Both the position numbers and the translations under genes were made by a program. From Candidatus Fermentibacterota bacterium (lineage in GTDB: Bacteria > JAFGKV01): a stretch of 5,867 nucleotides of DNA. A model generated the notes under the pieces. It worked only from the letters and a program-made list of their open reading frames with translations. It had not been told where the DNA came from and did no database searches. The DNA lies in assembly GCA_016928395.1 (NCBI GenBank), contig JAFGKV010000030.1, positions 1-5,867 on the forward strand. Direction: 5' to 3'. Position 1 is the stretch's first letter; each line of letters starts with the position of its first letter. Shown here piece by piece: positions 1 to 5,541 of this stretch.

Positions 1-129
1 GACAGTCGGCGACCGACGGTTGGATGCTGTTCGAGACGTGCGACTTATGTCCTGAACCTGAAATGTTACCCATGTTCTGACTTGACCAACTGAAAACCGA
101 CGACCCGTTTGAGAGTACATGCAGAGCCC

Positions 130-159
130 GTACTCGTACTCGTTCACGTACTCGTTCAC
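130..159. repeat. Tandem 12-mer/6-mer repeat (GTACTC, GTTCAC)
   Basis: The unit GTACTC at 130-135 is followed by two perfect copies of the 12-mer GTACTCGTTCAC at 136-147 and 148-159. The 12-mer is itself two related hexamers. No spacers of unique sequence separate the copies, so this is not a CRISPR array. Function is unknown; this kind of satellite is likely a product of replication slippage. Confidence 0.85.
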
Positions 160-174
160 GGAACCGCATCTCTC

Positions 175-195
175 GATACCGATAGCGATAGCGAT
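175..195. repeat. Tandem hexamer repeat (GATAGC)
   Basis: A GATACC variant at 175-180 is followed by GATAGC at 181-186 and 187-192 and a partial GAT. The word GATAGC recurs twice more at 239-244 and 246-251. It is a short satellite of unknown function. Confidence 0.8.
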
Positions 196-200
196 CCTGA

Positions 201-221
201 GTGAGGAGTGAGGAGTCAGGA
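201..221. repeat. Tandem heptamer repeat (GTGAGGA)
   Basis: Two perfect copies of GTGAGGA at 201-207 and 208-214 are followed by a one-base variant GTCAGGA at 215-221. The unit is unrelated to the hexamers just upstream, so several separate satellites lie side by side. Confidence 0.8.
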
Positions 222-313
222 GGAGCGAGCTGACGGCCGATAGCTGATAGCCACCTGCCAACCGCACTCTCAACCCTGAAAAACCTGAGGGAATCCCGTG
301 ACCTCAGAGGCCC

Positions 314-348
314 AACTGAGAACTGAGAACTGATGACTGAGAGCTGTG
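314..348. repeat. Tandem heptamer repeat (AACTGAG), decaying to the right
   Basis: Perfect AACTGAG units at 314-320 and 321-327 are followed by AACTGAT, GACTGAG and AGCTGTG. Divergence therefore increases toward the right end of the array. It lies about 90 bases upstream of the preferred start of the peptidase gene. Function is unknown. Confidence 0.8.
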
Positions 349-424
349 AGCCAAGCGAGGCATTCATCCGCCCCCATGGTGTCATCATTCGATGGTCCCA
401 AATCCTGAACCTTCTCACGATTCC

Positions 425-429
425 AGGAG
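425..429 (+). promoter_or_regulatory. Ribosome binding site deciding the peptidase start
   Basis: AGGAG lies 7 bases before the ATG at 437. The in-frame ATG at 392 has no purine-rich element at usable spacing. This favours the start that places the signal peptide at the very N-terminus. Confidence 0.75.
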
Positions 430-436
430 ACCCCTG

Positions 437-2815
437 ATGCTTTCCCTTCTTCTGCTTACCCTGCTTCTCTCCACGGGCTATATGCAGCCTGACTCAGCGA
501 TCACGGCCATTGTGGATACGCCGTTGCCCCCGTGGATCACCATCTCCCCCGATTCGTCGATCTGGCTCGTGCGGACGGTGCTGCGCAACCCGCCAATCTC
601 CCACCTTGCCATGGAGGAATTGAGGCTGGCGGGGGTCAGGTTCAACCCTGCGACGAATGCGCCCAGCAGGACCACCACGTTTGTCGGAGTCTCCCTGATG
701 CGCGCCCCCGAAGGAAAGATGCTTCCCCTCACGGGGATGCCTTCCGAACCCCGGATCAAAAGCTATGCCTGGTCTCCGGATGGGTCCATGGCCGCCTTTA
801 CCCACGAGACTTCCCAGGGCATCGAATTGTGGCTGCTCACGACCCGCGAGGCCTCGGCTCGACGGCTCACCGGCCCCATCATCAGCCTGGTGGCGGAGGC
901 GTATCCCCAGTGGCTCTCCGGAGGTGACGGCATCCTCTGCGCGCTGGTGCCCGAGGGTAGGGCGGCACCCCCGACACCAGATCCCGTTCCTCAGGGACCG
1001 ATGATCCAGGAGGCCTCCGGGGTGCCCTCACCGGTGCGCACCTTGCAGGATCTGCTGCGGAACCCCCACGATGAAGCCCTGTTCGAGCATTATCTCACCA
1101 CGGTCGTCGCGTTGGTGCGGCTGGACGGGACCCTGGAGTCGGTCGTCGCTCCGTGCATGGTCACGGACTTCTCACCCTCGCCCGATGGGCGGTTTGTCTT
1201 GGTCACGACCGTGGAGCGGCCGTTCCCCTACTCGGTGACCGCGTGGAGATTCCCGGGAAGAACCCAGGTGTGGGACTTGTCCGGGGCGGTCGTGTACGAC
1301 GTGGAACGCCACGGGGTGCTGGATCGCATTCCTATCACCAGGGGGAGCGTACAGCAGGGACGACGCACCGTGGCGTGGAGGGAAGACGCCGATGCGACGC
1401 TCTGCTGGGTTGAAGCCCTGGACGGCGGAGACGCTGGGGCCGAATCCGACCTGCGCGACAGAGTCTTCACCATGGCAGCCCCCTTCGAGAAAGACCCGTT
1501 GGTGCTGGCGGAGCTCACGAACCGGTTTTCAGGGATTGCGTGGAGCAGCGATACCCTGGCAATCCTCTCCGAATGGTGGTGGCCCACCAGAAACATCCGG
1601 TCGTTTCGAGTGCGCCCCGGCGGCACGGAGGCGGGAAAGGAGCTTCTGCTCGACTACTCGTGGGAGGATTCCTACAATGATCCCGGCACTTTGCTGACTA
1701 CCACGGATCACCGCGGCAGGGAGGTGATCTACACGACGGGAGACGCCGTGTTTTTCCGCGGCGACGGAGCAACGCCGGAGGGAGAGCGGCCGTTTGTGGA
1801 CCGGCTTGATCTCGGCACGGCGCAGAGGGAGCGGCTCTTCCAGTCATCGCCGCCGTACTTTGAATCTCCCGCCAGATTCCTAAATCGGCAGGCAACCCTG
1901 CTTCTCCTTCGCAGGGAATCGGCCACAGAGAACCCCAACTACTATATCCGAGACCTGACATGCGGCAGCGAAACAAAGGTCACGGATTTCCCACATCCCT
2001 ATCCCTGGTTCCAGGGCATGCATAAGGAGATCATCACCTACACCCGGGGCGACAGGCTGCCACTCTCCGCGACCCTGTACCTGCCTCCCGGCTACCGCCG
2101 TGAGAATGGCCCGCTGCCCATGGCGATGTGGGCGTATCCCCGGGAATTCGTATCCGCCGACGCCGCGGGGCAAGTCTCCGGATCACCCCACCGTTTCGAC
2201 TACATCGGCTGGTGGTCCCCGCTGATCTGGCTCCTCCAGGGTTTCGCGGTATTGGATGACCCCGCCATGCCCATCGTGAGCAGGAATGGCGAGCTCCCCA
2301 ACGAGAGCTTCGTGGAGCAGCTCTCCCAGAGCGCGGAAGCGGCGGTGAACACGGTGGTGGAGATGGGCGTGGCGGATCGGGAGAAGATCGCCATAGGCGG
2401 TCACTCGTACGGCGCCTTCATGACTGCCAGCTTGCTGGCCCACACCGACCTGTTCGCCGCGGGTCTGGCGCGTACCGGCGCCTACAACCGAACATTAACC
2501 CCCTTCGGCTTCCAGTCGGAGGATCGCAATCTCTGGGCGGCAAAGGATACCTACATCGAGATGTCACCCTTTATGTATGCCGATGGCATTCGTGAGCCCC
2601 TGTTGCTCATCCATGGCGAAGCCGATGATAACCCCGGCACCTTTCCCATGCAGAGCGAGCGGCTGTTCTCGGCCATCAATGGTCTCGGAGGTATCGCGCG
2701 GCTGGTGATGCTGCCCCTGGAGGATCACTCATACCGGGCAAGGGAATCCATCCTGCATGTGCTCTGGGAGACTCAGGAATGGCTTGATCGGCACGTGAAG
2801 CACCGGGGCGAGTGA
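437..2815 (+). CDS. Exported S9 family serine peptidase, glutamyl endopeptidase-like (S9D)
   Basis: A 792-residue prolyl-oligopeptidase-fold serine peptidase. I prefer the ATG at 437 because AGGAG at 425-429 sits 7 bases upstream and the product then begins with a leucine-rich signal peptide (MLSLLLLTLLLSTG). An in-frame ATG at 392 would add 15 residues but has no ribosome binding site. Residues of about 30-520 resemble a beta-propeller, with repeated YAWSPDGS- and SPSPDGRF-like blades. The C-terminal hydrolase domain carries Ser657 in GGHSYGAF, Asp730 in HGEADDNPGT and His764 in LEDHSYRARES. The blocks AYNRTLTPFGFQSED and HVLWETQEWL match the S9D group that includes plant chloroplast glutamyl endopeptidase, as I recall it. 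Family members cut peptides after Glu; the specificity is inferred here. An exported position suggests scavenging or turnover of peptides outside the cytoplasm. No lipobox cysteine is visible. Length fits the family and the gene looks intact, with no operon partner. Confidence 0.9.
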   Translation: MLSLLLLTLLLSTGYMQPDSAITAIVDTPLPPWITISPDSSIWLVRTVLRNPPISHLAMEELRLAGVRFNPATNAPSRTTTFVGVSLMRAPEGKMLPLTGMPSEPRIKSYAWSPDGSMAAFTHETSQGIELWLLTTREASARRLTGPIISLVAEAYPQWLSGGDGILCALVPEGRAAPPTPDPVPQGPMIQEASGVPSPVRTLQDLLRNPHDEALFEHYLTTVVALVRLDGTLESVVAPCMVTDFSPSPDGRFVLVTTVERPFPYSVTAWRFPGRTQVWDLSGAVVYDVERHGVLDRIPITRGSVQQGRRTVAWREDADATLCWVEALDGGDAGAESDLRDRVFTMAAPFEKDPLVLAELTNRFSGIAWSSDTLAILSEWWWPTRNIRSFRVRPGGTEAGKELLLDYSWEDSYNDPGTLLTTTDHRGREVIYTTGDAVFFRGDGATPEGERPFVDRLDLGTAQRERLFQSSPPYFESPARFLNRQATLLLLRRESATENPNYYIRDLTCGSETKVTDFPHPYPWFQGMHKEIITYTRGDRLPLSATLYLPPGYRRENGPLPMAMWAYPREFVSADAAGQVSGSPHRFDYIGWWSPLIWLLQGFAVLDDPAMPIVSRNGELPNESFVEQLSQSAEAAVNTVVEMGVADREKIAIGGHSYGAFMTASLLAHTDLFAAGLARTGAYNRTLTPFGFQSEDRNLWAAKDTYIEMSPFMYADGIREPLLLIHGEADDNPGTFPMQSERLFSAINGLGGIARLVMLPLEDHSYRARESILHVLWETQEWLDRHVKHRGE

Positions 2816-2865
2816 CCTGCACGAAGGGGAGTATGGTCAGGAGCCTCGGTTCGTGTCTGCCGTCT

Positions 2866-2897
2866 CCACGGCGGTAGCCGCGGCGCTCTGCGCCGTG
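2866..2897. repeat. Overlapping GC-rich inverted repeats downstream of the peptidase gene
   Basis: Three mutually exclusive foldings are possible. CACGGCG (2867-2873) pairs perfectly with CGCCGTG (2891-2897). CCACGGC (2866-2872) pairs with GCCGCGG (2877-2883) with one mismatch around a GGTA loop. CGGCGC (2881-2886) pairs with GCGCCG (2890-2895) around a TCT loop. No T-tract follows, so a classical intrinsic terminator is not supported. It could slow transcription, act as a Rho-coupled 3' end, or be a dispersed palindromic repeat. Confidence 0.5.
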
Positions 2898-2992
2898 CAT
2901 CCCGGGGCGAGGTTCGGGGCCGGTCTCGATATTGTTGTCGCATTCGTACTGGACGAGCCTGGCTTGTGAGCCCGACCCTCTCGTGTTCTCTC

Positions 2993-3026
2993 GAGGAGGA
3001 CGCTTATGATGGGCCGACTTCCCTAA
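2993..3026 (+). other. Strong ribosome binding site with a six-codon open frame (possible leader peptide)
   Basis: GAGGAGGA at 2993-3000 is followed at normal spacing by ATG at 3006 (a second ATG is at 3009). The frame reads MMGRLP and stops at TAA 3024-3026. The stop touches the 14-bp palindrome at 3026-3039. The layout recalls a leader peptide upstream of the methyltransferase gene, 115 bases further on, but the peptide contains no run of a regulatory amino acid. The decayed start of a lost gene is an equally good explanation. Confidence 0.3.
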
Positions 3027-3039
3027 AGGCGATCGCCTT
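3026..3039. repeat. 14-bp perfect palindrome AAGGCGATCGCCTT
   Basis: Both halves are exactly complementary around the central AT. The core GCGATCGC is the same word as the cyanobacterial HIP1 octamer, but one occurrence does not indicate a cyanobacterial origin. It could be an operator for a dimeric regulator of the methyltransferase gene, a methylation-linked site or chance. No second copy is visible in this window. Confidence 0.6.
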
Positions 3040-3051
3040 CCGTAGCCCGGC

Positions 3052-3065
3052 AATTCTGAATTCTG
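3052..3065. repeat. Tandem heptamer repeat (AATTCTG x2)
   Basis: Two perfect adjacent copies of AATTCTG lie at 3052-3058 and 3059-3065. They belong to the same style of 7-base satellite as the arrays in the left flank, but the unit differs. Function is unknown. Confidence 0.65.
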
Positions 3066-3125
3066 ACTGGCCGAACACGCAACTTTGCTCTTCGAATTCA
3101 CTTTCTTCTGTCCCCGGAGCCACAC

Positions 3126-3132
3126 AAGGAGG
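3126..3132 (+). promoter_or_regulatory. Consensus ribosome binding site of the methyltransferase
   Basis: AAGGAGG lies 8 bases before the ATG at 3141. It is close to a perfect anti-16S match and fixes the start of the methyltransferase gene. Confidence 0.85.
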
Positions 3133-3140
3133 GATCACCC

Positions 3141-3932
3141 ATGAATCACCGGGATGTCGGCAGGTGCTGGGACGGCAATGCCGATGCATGGACGACGCTG
3201 GCGCGTGCCGGCTACGATGTCTACCGCGACTCGTTCAATACGCCAGGTTTCTTAGCGATGCTCCCCGATGTCACGGGTCTTCGCGGGCTCGACATCGGAT
3301 GTGGCGAGGGCCACAATACCCGGCTCCTGGCCTCCCGCGGCGCGCGGGTGACCGCGCTGGACATCGCGGGCCGGTTTGTTCGTCATGCCCACGAAGCCGA
3401 GAGAGCCGGACCGTTGGGCATCTCATTTCTGAGGGCCAGCGCCGTGGAGCTTCCCTTCCCTGACGCCGTCTTCGATTTCGCCACAGGCTTCATGAGCTTC
3501 ATGGACATCCCCGAAACAGGCCGAGTGCTGGCGGAGGCGCATCGGGTCTTGAGGCCGGGAGGCTTCCTGCAGTTCTCCCTCACCCACCCCTGCTTTGTCG
3601 ATACCCCGCACCGTCGCAACTTGCGGGATGAGAATGGGGTCACCTACGCCATCGAGGTCGGCGACTACTTCAGGAATCTGGAGGGCGAAATCGAGCGCTG
3701 GGTCTTCAGGGACGCGCCGGCCGATGCGACGGCGGGGCTTGCCCCCTTCGAGATCCCCCGTTTCAACCGCACCATCAGCCAGTGGTTGAACCTGCTGATC
3801 GACAGCGGGTTTGTGCTGGAGCGGGCAGAGGAACCCCGACCTTCAGACGATGTCGTTCGCTTGTACCCCGCCGTCCAGGATGCCCAGGTCGTCGCCTACT
3901 ATCTGCACATCCGGGTGCGGAAGCCGGCTTAG
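3141..3932 (+). CDS. Class I SAM-dependent methyltransferase (Methyltransf_11-like)
   Basis: A 263-residue soluble protein that should transfer a methyl group from S-adenosylmethionine; the acceptor is unknown. Motif I, LDIGCGEG, lies at residues 50-57 and forms the SAM-binding loop. Asp74 in VTALDIA is placed to hold the ribose hydroxyls. The stretch LPFPDAVFDFATGF at 104-117 and the VLRPGGFLQFSLTHPCF block at 136-152 complete a Rossmann-type methyltransferase core. The C-terminal third (PRFNRTISQWLNLLIDSGF and the EEP segment after it) is typical of a widespread bacterial group often annotated loosely as methyltransferase type 11. There is no signal peptide or membrane segment, so it is cytoplasmic. 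The start is supported by a consensus ribosome binding site. The gene stands alone, so context gives no clue to substrate. Length is normal and all SAM-binding motifs look intact. Confidence 0.92.
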   Translation: MNHRDVGRCWDGNADAWTTLARAGYDVYRDSFNTPGFLAMLPDVTGLRGLDIGCGEGHNTRLLASRGARVTALDIAGRFVRHAHEAERAGPLGISFLRASAVELPFPDAVFDFATGFMSFMDIPETGRVLAEAHRVLRPGGFLQFSLTHPCFVDTPHRRNLRDENGVTYAIEVGDYFRNLEGEIERWVFRDAPADATAGLAPFEIPRFNRTISQWLNLLIDSGFVLERAEEPRPSDDVVRLYPAVQDAQVVAYYLHIRVRKPA

Positions 3933-3935
3933 GAA

Positions 3936-3957
3936 GGCGGGTTTCGTTACACCCGCC
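3936..3957. repeat. 7-bp stem hairpin between convergent genes
   Basis: GGCGGGT (3936-3942) pairs perfectly with ACCCGCC (3951-3957) around an 8-base loop, starting 4 bases after the methyltransferase stop. The stop codon of the minus-strand toxin remnant falls in the loop. The position suits a shared 3' end for two convergent genes. Neither strand has a T-tract after the stem, so intrinsic termination would be weak. Confidence 0.5.
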
Positions 3958-4114
3958 ACCACGTCTCTCCGTAGATCGAGTGGCGCGGCCCAACCGCCAC
4001 GATCTCGATCATGGCTCTGGAGACTCGATAGACAATCCGGAAACGCCCAATCCGGCAGCTTTCCGACGCCCTCGCCGGCGGTCCGCCGTGATGAGCATGC
4101 CCGTCACGCACGGG
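3947..4114 (-). pseudogene. RelE/ParE-like toxin remnant (C-terminal part)
   Basis: On the minus strand, a frame of 55 residues closed by a TAA at 3949-3947 ends with RIGRFRIVYRV, IEIVAVGPRHSIYGET. This closely resembles the last two beta-strands of RelE/ParE-family ribonuclease or gyrase toxins (the usual R-x-G-x-x-R-x-[VI]-Y-R-V block). The N-terminal half is missing: the frame is closed upstream by a stop at 4117-4115, and the first twenty residues do not resemble the family. A frame change near 4060-4075 would join ADRRRGRR to ESCRIGRFRIVYRV, which looks more like a toxin, so a frameshift is likely. No antitoxin gene is recognisable upstream. It lies convergent to the methyltransferase gene and near the Abi gene, as expected for decaying accessory DNA. 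Confidence 0.55.
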
Positions 4115-4490
4115 TCAACCGGTGATTCGGCCGCCAGGTTCGCCTGCCGAGCAGGGTCACTTGGCGACTGACACCGACCCGGTTTCTTCAGCCACAGCCA
4201 CATCTGCGAACCACCTTCGTCGGGGAACGCCATGGCCGACCTGCTTGAACCGCTCTTCAGCGCCGACATCCTTCCTGCCCCCCTCGGCACCTTCACCCCT
4301 GCGCTGAGTTCGGCGCAGGCGGCCGGTTGTGATGCGGCGTCTGTCCCGAGTGCTGGCCCGGCATGTGGACATCGTGAGCCGGTCGATTCGTGGCACGACC
4401 GAAACCGAACCGCGCCTGGCGACCGGCAGGCGTATCACCCACGTTCTGCACCAATGGCCCGGCCCAGATGGCTTCCCTGTACCTATTCCC
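4115..4490. other. Decayed or non-coding stretch upstream of the Abi gene
   Basis: No frame over this roughly 375-base stretch looks like a normal protein on either strand. Open frames here are products of high GC content. On the minus strand it may include the missing N-terminal half of the toxin remnant and its antitoxin in unrecognisable form. On the plus strand, the frame from ATG 4232 starts MADLLEPLFSADIL and resembles the start at 5733 beyond the Abi gene, then degenerates into low-information sequence. Confidence 0.45.
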
Positions 4491-4519
4491 TTGACACACA
4501 CCGCGCGCCCGGCAATACT
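4491..4519 (+). promoter_or_regulatory. Sigma70-type promoter of the Abi gene
   Basis: A perfect -35 box TTGACA at 4491-4496 is followed after exactly 17 bases by AATACT at 4514-4519, which matches 4 of 6 positions of the -10 consensus. Transcription would begin near 4526, giving a leader of about 70 bases before the ATG at 4597. This is the best promoter in the window. It implies that the Abi gene is transcribed independently of the decayed DNA to its left. Confidence 0.7.
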
Positions 4520-4525
4520 ACGACC

Positions 4526-4586
4526 AACAATACCCGCCAAGCCTCTGGCCTTTGGTCACGCTCAAATCGGCGGGTTACTCTTTTCT
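4526..4586 (+). promoter_or_regulatory. Structured Abi leader: candidate attenuator or small RNA
   Basis: Downstream of the promoter, ACCCGCC (4532-4538) pairs with GGCGGGT (4569-4575). Inside the loop, AAGCC and GGCCTT (4539-4552) can form a small hairpin with one bulged C. The outer stem is followed directly by the T-rich segment ending in TTTT at 4581-4584, as in an imperfect intrinsic terminator. The GGCGG at 4588-4592, which overlaps the only ribosome binding site candidate, could compete for the same CCGCC strand. The element could limit read-through into the Abi gene or end a short RNA. The loop is long (30 bases), so stability is uncertain. Confidence 0.35.
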
Positions 4587-4596
4587 GGGCGGCGCC

Positions 4597-5541
4597 ATGA
4601 GCTACAACAAGCCCGCAAGAACATACGCCGAGCAGTTGGAGATTCTGAGGAGCCGCGGACTCACCATCGGCGATCCCGCATTCGCCCTTCGTTGCCTAAA
4701 GCACTGCAACTACTACCGTATCTCTGCCTATCGATTCCCGTTGACAGTTCGCGGCAATGCCGACCGGTTCCTCCCCGGCGCAACGTTCGAACAGATGTGG
4801 GGTCTGTACTGTTTCGACCGTCGGCTCCGTCATCTGGTGACAGAAGCCCTGAAACATTTCGAGATCTCGGTTCGTGCACACTGGGCCTATGTGCTGGGAC
4901 ACGCCCATGGCGCGATGGCATACGAAGATCCCGCCGTATTCCGGGACCCGCGCCGGCACACGAGCGCTCTGGCGAAGCTGGACGAAGAGCTTGACCGCAG
5001 CCACGAGGTCTTTGTCTCCCACTTCAGACAGAAGTATGGGATGGACCGCCCGCCTATATGGGCAGTATGCGAGATCATGTCATTCGGACTCTTGAGCCGA
5101 TTCTACGAGAACATCAGAAGGGATCACGACCGCAAAGCTATCGCGCGGGCCTACGATCTCTCGCCAGACACTCTCAAGTCCCTTCTTGAGCACGCTGCCT
5201 ACGTGCGCAATCTATGCGCGCATCATTCGCGGCTCTGGAATCGCCGATTCACGATCACCGTCAGCTTGCCTCGCCATCGTCCCGCCGATCTCGTCTCCAG
5301 CTTGAATCCCACCGAGACCCGGCGGCTCTACGACACGCTGGTTCTTCTGGCGCATGTGGTGGACATAGTTGAACCGCAGAGCCACTGGGCACGCCGCGTG
5401 TTCGAGCTGATCAGCAACCACGCCAGCCCGGTGACCGCAGCCATGGGGTTCCCGTCGGATTGGGAGGCAAGACCAATATGGTCAGGCCGCGCAGCAGACG
5501 AACTGCCTGACTCCTCTCCTCCCATGAGGCCCATTGCATGA
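4597..5541 (+). CDS. Abi_2 family abortive-infection protein with HEPN RNase motif (AbiD/AbiF-like)
   Basis: A 314-residue protein of the Abi_2 family, whose lactococcal members AbiD and AbiF block phage growth. The start at 4597 fits the family's N-terminus (YNKPARTYAEQLEILRSRGL at 3-22, then NYYRISAYRFPL at 38-49). A TTG at 4552 in frame would add 15 residues with no better ribosome binding site. A helical core follows (FDRRLRHLVTEALKHFEISVRAHWAY at 73-98, long helices to about 200). The HEPN RNase signature is R204-NLCA-H209 in VRNLCAHHSRLWNR. The end MGFPSDWEARPIW at 283-295 is also typical; about 19 more residues follow it. HEPN proteins of this kind cut RNA, so the likely role is a dormancy or suicide response to phage; the trigger is unknown. 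It is cytoplasmic and has its own promoter. The nearest possible partner is the structured leader RNA, since no protein antitoxin is encoded beside it. Confidence 0.9.
   Translation: MSYNKPARTYAEQLEILRSRGLTIGDPAFALRCLKHCNYYRISAYRFPLTVRGNADRFLPGATFEQMWGLYCFDRRLRHLVTEALKHFEISVRAHWAYVLGHAHGAMAYEDPAVFRDPRRHTSALAKLDEELDRSHEVFVSHFRQKYGMDRPPIWAVCEIMSFGLLSRFYENIRRDHDRKAIARAYDLSPDTLKSLLEHAAYVRNLCAHHSRLWNRRFTITVSLPRHRPADLVSSLNPTETRRLYDTLVLLAHVVDIVEPQSHWARRVFELISNHASPVTAAMGFPSDWEARPIWSGRAADELPDSSPPMRPIA

Larger units (their letters stand above)
1..436. other. Gene-free left flank with several short tandem repeats
   Basis: No reading frame here has both a plausible start and recognisable protein content. 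Frames open at the left edge all close within about 95 bases and match nothing I know, so a gene tail entering from the left cannot be excluded or supported. The stretch instead carries clusters of 6- and 7-base tandem repeats, listed separately, and scattered CCTGAA/CTGAG words. A TTGACC at 82-87 has no matching -10 box at normal spacing. I see no convincing promoter for the downstream peptidase gene, although one must lie here or further left. Confidence 0.6.
2816..3125. other. Intergenic spacer with inverted repeats and a mini open frame
   Basis: About 310 bases between the peptidase and methyltransferase genes hold no gene of normal size. Contents are GC-rich inverted repeats at 2866-2897, a six-codon frame behind a strong ribosome binding site at 2993-3026, a 14-bp palindrome at 3026-3039 and a 7-mer tandem repeat at 3052-3065. 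Open frames crossing this stretch on either strand show no recognisable protein content. I found no convincing promoter for the methyltransferase gene, though the spacing suggests that it has its own. Confidence 0.55.

Noticed and set aside
82-120. TTGACC as a possible -35 box in the left flank
   Set aside because: No -10-like hexamer lies 16-18 bases downstream; the nearest TACAT is too far away.
130-221. Direct repeats that might suggest a CRISPR array
   Set aside because: The repeats are adjacent 6-, 7- or 12-base units without unique spacers, and no cas genes are present.
2676-3125. Minus-strand open frame of 149 codons across the peptidase end and the spacer
   Set aside because: It is antisense to the conserved catalytic-His region of the peptidase and includes repeat-derived sequence; no family features.
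2966-3463. Plus-strand open frame of 165 codons spanning the intergenic region and the methyltransferase start
   Set aside because: It is out of frame with the methyltransferase, has no recognisable content in the intergenic part and is explained by high GC.
3936-3957. Intrinsic terminator after the methyltransferase
   Set aside because: The stem is good, but neither strand has the T-tract needed, so it is reported only as an inverted repeat.
4157-4540. Minus-strand open frame as a possible antitoxin for the toxin remnant
   Set aside because: The translation is arginine/glycine-rich without any antitoxin fold signature such as a ribbon-helix-helix or AbrB-like pattern, and it would run antisense through the Abi promoter.
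4329-4994. Long plus-strand open frame of 221 codons overlapping the Abi gene
   Set aside because: It runs through the Abi coding region in another frame, its protein is arginine/proline-rich with no family features, and the Abi frame is clearly the real one.
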